A DNA stretch of 17,674 nt from CADAWZ01 sp045114665 (lineage in GTDB: Bacteria > Vulcanimicrobiota > CADAWZ01), in the NCBI GenBank assembly GCA_045114665.1, contig JBGUKW010000028.1:1-17674 (forward strand), written 5' to 3'. Positions 9,444 through 17,056 of this stretch are shown here, one piece after another. Positions within the stretch are counted from its first letter, which is position 1. Each line of letters starts with the position of its first letter. The notes beneath the pieces were generated by a model that did not search any database, had not been told where the DNA came from, and saw nothing but the letters and a program-made list of their open reading frames with translations. Made by a program: the position numbers and the translations under genes.

Positions 9444-9522
9444 AAAAATACCTCCATAAAGCACAAAATCAAATGTGCCTAATTTCATATAAAAAAATCA
9501 AATGATTCATTTTTTCTTAAAT

Positions 9523-9551
9523 TTGAAATATTATTCTTCTATATATTATAG
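9523..9551 (+). promoter_or_regulatory. Candidate promoter in the divergent pepA / DUF3795 spacer
   Basis: TTGAAA (9523-9528) is followed after 17 bases by TTATAG (9546-9551), a moderate match. The overlapping bases 9545-9550 read TATAAT on the minus strand and could serve pepA, although its best upstream box (TTGCCA) is 23 bases away. The 182-base spacer holds no other gene. Confidence 0.35.
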
Positions 9552-9625
9552 TTTTCTTCCTTTAGAGGATTATTGGCAAAATCAAAAGAATTTCTAAAAA
9601 AAGAATTATTAGAGGAGAAAAAATT

Positions 9626-10141
9626 TTGAATAAATCATATATTGGTGCTTGCGGAAATTATTGTGGTTCTTGCCCTATCATGACAGCCCAGAAAAAAGGA
9701 ATAGAATATCAAAAGAAATTGTCATCATCCCTATCATCTCAAATGGGAAAAACAATAAGTATAAATGACATACAATGTCCAGGATGTAAAGACTCTATAA
9801 AAGACAGACATTCTTGGGCTTTCAGATGTAATCTGAGAAAATGTGCTTCAAGCAAAGGACATGAAAATTGTTCATCTTGTGAAGAATTAAAAACCTGTAA
9901 AAGAATAAAAGATATGTCAGATCTATATTCTGGAACACTTTTAAAACAACTTGATGAATACAAAAATTTAGGAGCTGACAAATGGTATTCATTGATGGAA
10001 AAAAGATGGACTTGTCAAGATTGCGGAGAAGCTATTGATGCCTCAACTAAAAAATGTATTTGTTGCAATTCAGACAATTCTAAACATGTCAATAAGACAT
10101 TTGAAAAACAAAACGAAAAGACAGATAGTGAAACAATTTAA
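9626..10141 (+). CDS. Cysteine-rich DUF3795-type protein
   Basis: A 171-residue protein with 15 cysteines and no signal peptide. The N-terminal pattern GACGNYCGSCP (C9, C13, C16), then CPGC (C51, C54), C68, C73, C82, C85 and C91 matches the uncharacterised DUF3795 family, presumed to bind metal (Zn or Fe-S). After an alpha-helical stretch (about 95-125) a second module CQDC...CICC (C130, C133, C144, C146, C147) looks like a zinc ribbon, and a charged tail follows. The start is TTG at 9626, supported by AGAGGAG at 9611-9617 with 8 bases of spacing; no ATG competes before the conserved cysteines. The gene ends 12 bases before the kinase ATG, whose ribosome site touches this stop codon, so the two are co-expressed. 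No biochemical function is known for the family. Confidence 0.85.
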   Translation: MNKSYIGACGNYCGSCPIMTAQKKGIEYQKKLSSSLSSQMGKTISINDIQCPGCKDSIKDRHSWAFRCNLRKCASSKGHENCSSCEELKTCKRIKDMSDLYSGTLLKQLDEYKNLGADKWYSLMEKRWTCQDCGEAIDASTKKCICCNSDNSKHVNKTFEKQNEKTDSETI

Positions 10142-10153
10142 GGGGTGATTGTG

Positions 10154-12259
10154 ATGCAGAGTTCTTTACAACCTGGCATGACTCTTTGCGGAAAATATAA
10201 AATTCTCCAAAAAATAGGCAAAGGTGGAATGGCATTTGTCTATAAAGCATTTTCTATATATCACAACAAAGAATGTGCTCTAAAGGAAATGCAAGACCAG
10301 TATTTAGATCCAGAATCAAAAGATAAAATAACAGCTCAATTTATGAATGAAGCTGTAACTCTAAGTAAACTTGATCACCCAGGTGTTCCATATGTTCTGG
10401 AAACATTTGAATTAGAAGGAAAGCACTATCTTGCAATGGAATATGTTGCAGGTGATACACTTGAAGATTTTGTAGTAAATTCCCCCTCTCTTTTAACACA
10501 AGATCAAGTATTAGGGATTGTATGGCAAATTACAGATATTTTAAAATATCTACACAACCTTCCTGAACCTGTTATTTTAAGAGATTTAAAACCGTCAAAT
10601 ATAATGCTCAATAAAGACGGCAAAATAAAAATAATAGACTTTGGAATAGCAAAAGTTTTTGAACAGGGAAATGCAAGCCGAACAATGGCAAAAATAAAAG
10701 GCTCTGGTTCAAGTGGTTTTGCTCCTCCTGAGCAGTACGGAGCAGCAGGAACTGATAAACGTTCTGATATATATGCCTTTGGTGTAACTATATATTACCT
10801 CCTTACAGGTCAAATTTTACCTGATTCTGTTGACAGAATATTGAGTGGTGGAAAACTTGAACATGTAAAAAATATAAATCCAACAGCAGGAAATGCAATA
10901 CAAGCCATGATTGAAAAAATGGTTCAATTAAAGCCTGCTGATCGTTTCCAAAATGTAGATGAAATAATAGACTATCTAAATAAAAATGGGCTTAATGGCA
11001 ATTATCCTCTTTTAAAACCAAATACTGAATTTCCTGAAATGACAGGTGAAGAAGATAGATATAATAATGACGACGATGAGGAGCAATCGTCAACAAATTC
11101 AGAAGAAGATGAAGAAATAGAAGAAGATAAAACAATCTACCTTCCAAGACAAGTTTATAACAAAAGGAAAACAAGTGAAAGTGAAATAGAAAATAAAGAA
11201 AACTCAATATCTTCTCAAAGAAAATCAGAAATAACAAATAGATTTAGTCCTGAAAATATGCCACTACAAACAGAAAAATTGCTCGGTTCAAGTGGCATTG
11301 CAGAAGGAATAAAATCTGACGGCTCACTCAGGAAAAGCTCTGAAGAAGCATCAAATGAAGCTACAAGAAAACTCAGTAAATCAGACCTAGACAAATATCT
11401 AAAAGAAAAAGATATAGAAATTACCCAACCGACAAAAAAAGAAGAAAAGCCAAAGGAAGTAAAAGAAGTAAAGCCATTTAATTGGGGTTGTGCCTTTATA
11501 TTTCTATTATTATTAATAATAATAGTACTTATAGGCTATGGATTATATGCAACAAAAAGTTATTGGATGACAACTCCTGAAAAAATACAAAAACAAGAGC
11601 AAGAAAAAATAAATGCTCAAAAGACTGCTGAACAGATAAAAGAAAAAGAGAAAAAAGAAGTAAAAACAGTTATTGCATATACAGAACAGAGTGCAAAAGG
11701 TAAAATTTCAGCAGTTGAAAAAATTGGAAATTCTAAACACCTTATATTAAAATCAGAGACAGGTGGATATGTAAAAATAAAACCAGGAAAAGAAGGATTG
11801 CCAGAGGGACTAAAAGTTGGTTCAGAAGTAAGTGTTATCTATAAAATTCCAAAAACAAATCCAAAACAACCTTATGAAATTTTAAAAATAAAATTAAAAA
11901 ATATCCCAAAGAAACAGACAACATCAAGCAGTTCATCAACTAAATCGAGTTCATCAAATAGTACAAAAAGTTCATCGACTAAAAGAAGTTCTAACTATTC
12001 GTCTGGTTCTTACAACTATACACCACCACCGAAAAGCTCGAGTTCGTCGAATTATTCTTCAGGTTCGTCAAGTTACACACCACCTAAAAGAAGTTCTTCA
12101 AGTTCCTCGAGTTATTCTTCAGGTTCATCAAGTTATACACCGCCGAGTAGATCAAGTGGTACTTCATCGAGTTATTCATCAGGTGGCTCATCAAGCAGTA
12201 GTTCATCAAGCACATCTGAATCTGGTGGATTCACTCAACAAAGATCTACAGATTATTAG
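10154..12259 (+). CDS. Transmembrane Ser/Thr protein kinase with serine-rich tail
   Basis: A Hanks-type (PknB-like) kinase of 701 residues. Kinase domain about 15-280: glycine loop GKGGMAFVY (22-30), K44 in ALKEM, catalytic loop LRDLKPSN with D144 and N149 (HRD reads LRD), DFG at 162-164, and GFAPPEQYG (188-196), typical of bacterial kinases of this group. An acidic, disordered linker with Ser and Thr follows (about 295-435), then one membrane helix (about 444-466), a lysine-rich helix, and a soluble module (about 505-585) of unknown fold. The end (about 590-701) is almost entirely serine with Tyr, Gly and Pro repeats. Topology predicts a cytoplasmic kinase and an external tail. No PASTA domains are present, so the sensed signal is unknown. 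The frame opens at GTG 10145, but that codon is part of the ribosome site AGGGGTGA; ATG 10154 is the likely start. Confidence 0.93.
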   Translation: MQSSLQPGMTLCGKYKILQKIGKGGMAFVYKAFSIYHNKECALKEMQDQYLDPESKDKITAQFMNEAVTLSKLDHPGVPYVLETFELEGKHYLAMEYVAGDTLEDFVVNSPSLLTQDQVLGIVWQITDILKYLHNLPEPVILRDLKPSNIMLNKDGKIKIIDFGIAKVFEQGNASRTMAKIKGSGSSGFAPPEQYGAAGTDKRSDIYAFGVTIYYLLTGQILPDSVDRILSGGKLEHVKNINPTAGNAIQAMIEKMVQLKPADRFQNVDEIIDYLNKNGLNGNYPLLKPNTEFPEMTGEEDRYNNDDDEEQSSTNSEEDEEIEEDKTIYLPRQVYNKRKTSESEIENKENSISSQRKSEITNRFSPENMPLQTEKLLGSSGIAEGIKSDGSLRKSSEEASNEATRKLSKSDLDKYLKEKDIEITQPTKKEEKPKEVKEVKPFNWGCAFIFLLLLIIIVLIGYGLYATKSYWMTTPEKIQKQEQEKINAQKTAEQIKEKEKKEVKTVIAYTEQSAKGKISAVEKIGNSKHLILKSETGGYVKIKPGKEGLPEGLKVGSEVSVIYKIPKTNPKQPYEILKIKLKNIPKKQTTSSSSSTKSSSSNSTKSSSTKRSSNYSSGSYNYTPPPKSSSSSNYSSGSSSYTPPKRSSSSSSSYSSGSSSYTPPSRSSGTSSSYSSGGSSSSSSSSTSESGGFTQQRSTDY
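11996..12190 (+). repeat. 57/60-bp in-frame repeat in the kinase tail
   Basis: Blocks starting with TATTC(G/T)TC(A/T)GGT begin at 11996, 12053, 12113 and 12173, that is 57, 60 and 60 bases apart. Each encodes YSSGSxxYTPPxxSSSSSSS-like units, with a truncated fourth copy. Codons differ between copies, so the repeat is held at protein level as well as by duplication. Recombination between copies would change tail length. Confidence 0.85.
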
Positions 12260-12266
12260 TTAGCAT

Positions 12267-12304
12267 AAAAAAATAGCTTGTAAATATTTACAAGCTATTT
12301 TTTT
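12267..12304. terminator. Bidirectional terminator between convergent genes
   Basis: A perfect 38-base palindrome: seven A, then TAGCTTGTAAA, then the complement TTTACAAGCTA and seven T. It lies 7 bases after the kinase stop and 22 bases beyond the stop of the minus-strand hydrolase gene, serving both. Confidence 0.9.
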
Positions 12305-12326
12305 ATTATATCATACCACTAAAATA

Positions 12327-13007
12327 CTAGCCCATTTCAAGAATCTTGACAACTGGAGATTTTGGAAGATGGTTGCAATCAACCTGTGTTGCCAAAGCAT
12401 ACAGATATTCAACATTTCCCATCTTATTTGTAAAATTCTCAAGAGGTTCTTCAAGCCAAGATATATATTCAGTAAGTTTTGTCTTATAGTGCATAGGAAA
12501 TATAATCTTTGCTTTCAACTGGTTGATAACAAGAACAGCATCAGAAGATGTTAAAACAGTACCTCCACCAATTGGGCAGAACAAAACATCAATTTCACCA
12601 AGCCATTCAACCTCTTTTTCAGATAAAATATGACCTAAATCACCGAGAAAACAGAATTTTAAACCATCCATATACCACATAAAAATGGTATTAGGTCCTT
12701 TCTTTTTTCCAATAAACTTATCATGATATGACGGAAAAGCCTTAAAAACAAAATTTTCACCTGTTCTCTGTACATTTGCCTCAAATTCAGCTATATAATC
12801 ACTTGTTCTTTTTAAGACCTGCGGATTTCCACCAACTCTCCAATAAGCATTGTGGTCTGCATGTTCGTGACTCTGTAAAATTATATCTGCCGAAATCATA
12901 GGAAATGTATAAGGCATTGTCTTGCCAAATGGATCTGTTACAATGGCAGTTCCCTTTGAAGAAGAAATATAAAATGAACTATGTCCCAAGTATCTTATAT
13001 TAGGCAT
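12327..13007 (-). CDS. UlaG-like metallo-beta-lactamase-fold hydrolase
   Basis: A 226-residue cytoplasmic protein of the short MBL-fold group often annotated as UlaG-like metal-dependent hydrolase. Seen directly: N-terminal IRYLGHSSF (4-12), the metal motif HEHADH (47-52, H47, H49, D51, H52), H95 in YHD, D123 in FLGDLGH and H173 in PMHYKT, giving a complete two-metal site. GGGT (147-150) and the lack of extra domains fit this subgroup, which includes phosphodiesterases and lactonases; the substrate is not predictable. The ribosome site AAAGGAA (complement of 13014-13020) directly follows the stop codon of the small upstream gene, showing tight coupling. Confidence 0.88.
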   Translation of the reverse strand: MPNIRYLGHSSFYISSSKGTAIVTDPFGKTMPYTFPMISADIILQSHEHADHNAYWRVGGNPQVLKRTSDYIAEFEANVQRTGENFVFKAFPSYHDKFIGKKKGPNTIFMWYMDGLKFCFLGDLGHILSEKEVEWLGEIDVLFCPIGGGTVLTSSDAVLVINQLKAKIIFPMHYKTKLTEYISWLEEPLENFTNKMGNVEYLYALATQVDCNHLPKSPVVKILEMG

Positions 13008-13020
13008 ATTAAATTCCTTT

Positions 13021-13269
13021 CTAAATAGTTACAGACGGAGCAACCATTACTATCTGATTTTTATTAATAGTTATAAAATCTAAAGAATCAAGAGGAGTAT
13101 CGCCATTTAATTCATAAACAGTAGCATTTGTTACAGGTATAAAATCTCTTTCCTTATTTATTTCATCGAGCATTCTTCCACCTGGAACAACATGCATATC
13201 TCCCTCTATCCTATAGGAGGCAGTTAAAAGAATAACAGGTACTCGCTCTTTAAAAGTCTTTATTCCCAT
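13021..13269 (-). CDS. Small conserved hypothetical protein, tentatively DUF6812-like
   Basis: An 82-residue soluble protein, probably all-beta: an N-terminal strand (RVPVILLTASYRIEGDMHV), a PGGRMLDEINKERDFIPVT segment, and the terminal strand pair LDFITINKNQIVMVAP. The pattern of a strand, then a G-R-x-x-D-x-x-N turn, then F-I-P-V-T is what I recall of the small uncharacterised DUF6812 family; that link is from memory and uncertain. There are no catalytic residues or Cys. The ATG at 13269 has AAGGAAAGGG (complement of 13278-13287) in front. Its stop is 13 bases before the start of the MBL hydrolase gene, so the two are one transcript and may act together. Confidence 0.7.
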   Translation of the reverse strand: MGIKTFKERVPVILLTASYRIEGDMHVVPGGRMLDEINKERDFIPVTNATVYELNGDTPLDSLDFITINKNQIVMVAPSVTI

Positions 13270-13365
13270 AAGTAAACCCTTTCCTTAACAAAAAGAATAG
13301 ATATTTCAAAATTATCATTAGACTTTTAAGAAATTAATTCCTTCTTTAAATGTTTTTATATTTTT

Positions 13366-13411
13366 CGAGCCCCAAAAGTGGTCGGTCTTTAGCCGAGCAT
13401 ACGAGCATAGC
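13366..13411. other. GC-rich island in an AT-rich spacer
   Basis: Of these 46 bases 26 are G or C (57%), far above the surrounding spacer. It contains a direct repeat CGAGCATA/CGAGCATA (13395-13402 and 13403-13410 when aligned on GAGCATA) and a short stem TCGG-CCGA around TCTTTAG. It begins 1 base beyond the stop of the ArgRS-like gene. It may be a transcript 3' structure, a dispersed repeat copy or a scar. The rest of the 143-base spacer (13270-13365) is AT-rich with an imperfect hairpin near 13325-13352. Confidence 0.4.
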
Positions 13412-13412
13412 T

Positions 13413-15290
13413 TCATTTAGAATTATGAAATTTATGAGAATCAATTTTTAAAAATAGTGAAAAAATCCTACTCATAACAATATTAAAAGCAGATAACATC
13501 GCAATTCTAGCATAGATAACTCTTGATTCTCCTGACAAAATATTGACAGCATCATAATAATCATTAAAAGAAGCAATCAAACCGACAGCAAAATTAAATA
13601 GAAGTCCACTATTTCTACTGTCTAAAGCATCACATACTATAGAAGGATATATAACCAACTTTTTAATTATATTAAATTCTTTATCATCTTCTAATAATCT
13701 AATTTCATTTATATCAATATTTTTTAAAATATCTTCTGAATCAATTTTATAACCTTGGGATTTAAAAGACTTAAAAAGAGAGTTAATCCTTGATACTGCA
13801 AGTTCTGCTGATTCTTTATAACTATCAATTTTTTTTAAATCAAAAGTCAAAAGAGATTTAGGAGCTTTATGAAGATTTTGAAGATAATATTCATCTGAAT
13901 TAATAAGATTTTTCAACTCATTTAAATCGACATATTCTCCCTTTTGAATATCCCCAGTTTTCTGAAAATTTTTTATTTCTGTTCGCTCAACAGTAACTAC
14001 TTCGAATAATTTCTCATCAAATCCTAAAAACTTTAGCACAATTGAATATTTATTATAAAATTCAACAGCATCTTCAGGAGATTTCAAAAACAGAAGCAAA
14101 TCTACACCATCTTGCAATTTAGAAACAATAAATGCCAATTCTTCAAAATATTCAGATGGTTCATTCTCTGGCAAATATATGAGACGATCGCTGAAATCTC
14201 CAAAAGATGTACTTTTAAGCCAAACTTGCTTTTTTATGGGATATACAAGTGAATATTCTTCTGTTAAAAAATTAAAATTTCTATTTTTTTTATCTATATT
14301 ATTAGGTGAATCCCAAAAAGCATATATTTTCAAAAACTGTTCCCAAGAAAGTTTTCTTGCTGTTTTTTCAGTCGTTGCCTTTGTTGGTCTTATATCTTCA
14401 TCATGTGAACAAATCCAATGATTTATAGGTATGACATCTTCTTCATATAATAAATCAGCTTCTAAAAATTTTTTATATAGTTCCTCATATATGCCTCGTT
14501 TGCCCTCAAAAGAAGAAGAACGAATCATCTTTCGAAAATCAACACCAATATCTTTAGATTTTGAAGAAATACTTTCAGAAATAATCTTAGGAATTATATC
14601 TTTTAAAACAGATATTCTACCAGGTCTATCAGCAAATAACCATTCAGCAGAATATTCCTCAATTATCTTTCTTGCTGTTTCAACTATTACTTGACCTCTA
14701 AAATTAAATTTTTTTCCTGCGGGTTCATCTCCTAAAATTTCTCTATATCTCTGTTCAACAGAAGAAGCTATAAGCCAAAGTATTTCACCTGTGTCAAATT
14801 GTTCAACTTCACAAGAAGCCTTAAAACCTGAAAAAGAAAAAATATTTTTCAAAAAATTGCCAAAAATAATTTTCCTTCCGTCATCAACATTCATTGAAAT
14901 CAAAGAAGAGGTATTTCCTAAAACAACAAGTACCTTTTTTTCTTTTCCTATTGAATGAAGATAAGCAAACCTCTCCCTCATAACAGACATTATAGCATAA
15001 AAAACAGCATCTTTACTAAGTGTTATATTTATAAAGCCATTTGATGAATTTTTTATACTTCTACAAAAAGGAGGTATATGATCTATCGCATTTATAATAG
15101 AAGAAGCTATAAGAACTGGATCTGTCTCCCAAATATTTGCAATTTTTATCGCAATAGATGATGAATAATCCCCCATATCTTTTTCAGAAGATACATCAAG
15201 AGGAACTGGAAAAAAACATTCGGTATCTTTATTTGGGAAAGCTGATTTTATAGCTTCTCTGAGTATTAATTCTATTTTTTGTCTATACAT
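13413..15290 (-). CDS. Arginyl-tRNA synthetase-like protein lacking HIGH and KMSK
   Basis: A 625-residue intact frame with ArgRS architecture. Residues about 1-95 match the ArgRS-specific N-terminal domain (MGDYSSSIAIKIA at 39-51, then a glycine-hydrophobic NGFINITLS at 84-92). The catalytic scaffold follows: the strand-loop-helix that in ArgRS reads HIGHLRSTVIGN aligns without gaps to NVDDGRKIIFGN (134-145), so all HIGH residues are lost. Later blocks align loosely (VWLKSTSFGDFSDR, 356-369), the usual GADHHG is absent, and where KMSKRxG should lie the sequence is FQKTGDIQKG (442-451). The DALR anticodon domain (about 493-615) is the best conserved part. ATP activation of arginine is therefore unlikely; tRNA binding remains possible. 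Start: ATG at 15290, 4 bases after the protease stop, without a Shine-Dalgarno, suggesting coupled re-initiation. TTG at 15314 is the alternative. Confidence 0.82.
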   Translation of the reverse strand: MYRQKIELILREAIKSAFPNKDTECFFPVPLDVSSEKDMGDYSSSIAIKIANIWETDPVLIASSIINAIDHIPPFCRSIKNSSNGFINITLSKDAVFYAIMSVMRERFAYLHSIGKEKKVLVVLGNTSSLISMNVDDGRKIIFGNFLKNIFSFSGFKASCEVEQFDTGEILWLIASSVEQRYREILGDEPAGKKFNFRGQVIVETARKIIEEYSAEWLFADRPGRISVLKDIIPKIISESISSKSKDIGVDFRKMIRSSSFEGKRGIYEELYKKFLEADLLYEEDVIPINHWICSHDEDIRPTKATTEKTARKLSWEQFLKIYAFWDSPNNIDKKNRNFNFLTEEYSLVYPIKKQVWLKSTSFGDFSDRLIYLPENEPSEYFEELAFIVSKLQDGVDLLLFLKSPEDAVEFYNKYSIVLKFLGFDEKLFEVVTVERTEIKNFQKTGDIQKGEYVDLNELKNLINSDEYYLQNLHKAPKSLLTFDLKKIDSYKESAELAVSRINSLFKSFKSQGYKIDSEDILKNIDINEIRLLEDDKEFNIIKKLVIYPSIVCDALDSRNSGLLFNFAVGLIASFNDYYDAVNILSGESRVIYARIAMLSAFNIVMSRIFSLFLKIDSHKFHNSK

Positions 15291-15294
15291 AATA

Positions 15295-16290
15295 TTAATG
15301 TGATTTATGTTCAACTACAACATTCATCGTTGTTTTTTTACCATGTTTCCAAACAGTTAGTTCAATAGACTGTCCTGGAACACAACCATTTAACATAGCC
15401 CCAAAATCATCTGTGGAAAGAATACGCTGACCATTAAAATTAGTTATTAAACATCCCTGCTCAATTCCTGCTTTTTTTGCTGGTCCATAATCTATCACTG
15501 TCTCAACATATACACCATTTCTGACAGGAAGATCATAATTTTCAGCAATTTCTTTAGTTATAGTTTTTACACCTATTCCAATCCAAGGCTTAGGTGAATT
15601 CTGTATTTCACCTTTTCTTAAATATTTTGAAGCATCAAGAGCTATATTTATCGGAATTGCAAAACTAAGCCCTTGGGCATTTTTAGCTCTATAAACGACT
15701 GTATTAACACCTATAACTTCTCCATTTAAATTTATCAAAGCACCGCCAGACGAACCACTATTTATGGCAGTATCTGTCTGGATCATATTTCTATATGTCA
15801 AATCTTTTCTCTGAATATCCCTATTCAAAGCACTTATACATCCAACAGTTACTGTCCATTGAAATTGAAGTGGATTTCCTATTGCTATTGCCGTCTGACC
15901 CAATTCAAGTTTTGAAGAATCGCCAAATTTAGGAACAGGCAAATTACTTGCTTTTACTTTTATAACAGCCAAATCTTTTGCTGCAGAAGTACCACTTATG
16001 ACAGCACTAAAAGTTTTGCCATTTACTAAAATGACCTGAATTGTTGAAGCATTTCTGACAACATGCTCGTTTGTCAAAATGAAACCATCTTTAGTCAAAA
16101 CAATACCACTTCCACCGCCAGTTCTGCCGTCTCTTGATGTTGTTTTAATTTTAACAACAGAAGGCTTTGCCTTTTTCACTGCATTTATAACAGATTTTTC
16201 CTGACTTGGTGGATATGCCGAATAGACAGGACTTGATAAAGAAAACAAAATTATAAAAAATGATAAAATACTTAATTGTAAATATTTCAT
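15295..16290 (-). CDS. HtrA/DegP-type secreted serine protease with one PDZ domain
   Basis: A 331-residue exported quality-control protease. Residues 1-24 are a signal peptide or anchor (MKYLQ, long hydrophobic stretch, cleavage near VYS-A). The trypsin-like domain holds the triad H76 (LTNEHVV), D106 (KDLAVIKV) and S181 (NSGSSGGALIN). The usual GNSGG reads GSSGG, a conservative change next to the nucleophile. One PDZ domain follows (about 236-328: WIGIGVKTI, GVYVETVIDYGPAKKAGI), so the layout resembles DegS and short HtrA proteins, not DegP with two PDZ domains. AAAGGGG (complement of 16298-16304) precedes the ATG and overlaps the stop codon of the glycosyltransferase gene. With the downstream ArgRS-like gene 4 bases away it forms the end of a four-gene minus-strand cluster. 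Confidence 0.93.
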   Translation of the reverse strand: MKYLQLSILSFFIILFSLSSPVYSAYPPSQEKSVINAVKKAKPSVVKIKTTSRDGRTGGGSGIVLTKDGFILTNEHVVRNASTIQVILVNGKTFSAVISGTSAAKDLAVIKVKASNLPVPKFGDSSKLELGQTAIAIGNPLQFQWTVTVGCISALNRDIQRKDLTYRNMIQTDTAINSGSSGGALINLNGEVIGVNTVVYRAKNAQGLSFAIPINIALDASKYLRKGEIQNSPKPWIGIGVKTITKEIAENYDLPVRNGVYVETVIDYGPAKKAGIEQGCLITNFNGQRILSTDDFGAMLNGCVPGQSIELTVWKHGKKTTMNVVVEHKSH

Positions 16291-16303
16291 ATTTTTTCCC
16301 CTT

Positions 16304-17029
16304 TCAATTTTCTTGAATAGCAGTCGGTCTCTTTTTATCTTTATGTGATGAAAGAAATTTTCTCAATGCAAACAAATGTTTGATATAATTTATGACTTCA
16401 CCTTTTCCAAGTTTGCTACTTCCAAAACGCCTATCTTTGAAAATAAATGGGATCTCTATGAAATGCTCATAATTCCCTTTTACAAAAATTTCAAGACCTA
16501 TTTTAAAACCTATGGGATTTATATCAACTCCATCTATTACTTCTTTTCTAAAAAAGAAATATCCTGAAGTAACATCTCTTACATTAGTAACAATTCTACC
16601 CATAATTATTGCAGTTTTGGATATAAATCGTCTTATAAAAGGCCAATTTTCACTACCTCCACCTTTCACATGACGACTACCAATAGCAACCTGAGCTTTA
16701 TTCTTTTCAAGTGGAGAAACAAGACGAGGGATAATTTCAGGATCATGACTCAAATCTGCATCCATAACTCCCAATATATCACCAGAAGAGACCTTAAATC
16801 CTGCTACAACAGCACTTGAAAGTCCAGCCTTCCCCTCCCTATGTACAACTTTTACATTGTATTTTTCTTTTAATTTTTCTGCAACATCACCTGTGCCATC
16901 AGGAGAATTGTCATCAACAACTACTAATTCTCCCCCTATATTGTTTTTATTTAAAACCTCAAAAATTTTATCAGCCAAAAGTGGCAATGACTCAGCCTCA
17001 TTATAACATGGCACTACAATAGAAATCAT
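16304..17029 (-). CDS. Polyprenyl-phosphate mannosyltransferase-type glycosyltransferase (GT2)
   Basis: A GT-A fold glycosyltransferase of 241 residues that probably transfers a sugar from a nucleotide donor to polyprenyl phosphate at the inner membrane face. Seen: SIVVPCYNEAESL (3-15), VVVDDNSPDGT (36-46), the metal motif DAD in GVMDADLSHDP (87-97), AIGSRHVKGGG (115-125), RDVTSGYFFF (151-160) and FKDRRFGSSKL (197-207). The MDADLSHDP and R-x-G-S-K-L blocks are characteristic of dolichol/polyprenol-phosphate-mannose synthases. No membrane helices follow, so this is the soluble form. Start: ATG at 17029, with AGGTGAT (17034-17040, complement) 4 bases upstream; the GTG at 17038 is part of that ribosome site. 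It is 27 bases after the YedF-like gene. Confidence 0.9.
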   Translation of the reverse strand: MISIVVPCYNEAESLPLLADKIFEVLNKNNIGGELVVVDDNSPDGTGDVAEKLKEKYNVKVVHREGKAGLSSAVVAGFKVSSGDILGVMDADLSHDPEIIPRLVSPLEKNKAQVAIGSRHVKGGGSENWPFIRRFISKTAIIMGRIVTNVRDVTSGYFFFRKEVIDGVDINPIGFKIGLEIFVKGNYEHFIEIPFIFKDRRFGSSKLGKGEVINYIKHLFALRKFLSSHKDKKRPTAIQEN

Positions 17030-17056
17030 ATTTATCACCTGTTTATATTATAATTA

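Noticed and set aside
9444..9488. N-terminal extension of the aminopeptidase by 15 codons
   Set aside because: The extension contains the GGAGG ribosome site of the ATG at 9443 and is not part of the M17 family N-terminus.
10145..10153. GTG start of the kinase three codons upstream
   Set aside because: This GTG lies inside the AGGGGTGA ribosome site, which serves ATG 10154.
11996..12190. Regular 57-60 bp repeat considered as a CRISPR array
   Set aside because: The units are in frame within the kinase gene, encode a continuous Ser-rich tail, and have no unrelated spacers.
13360..13373. tRNA T-arm-like TTCGAGCCCC
   Set aside because: There is no matching 5' stem, no D or anticodon arm and no acceptor stem; the upstream side is T-rich.
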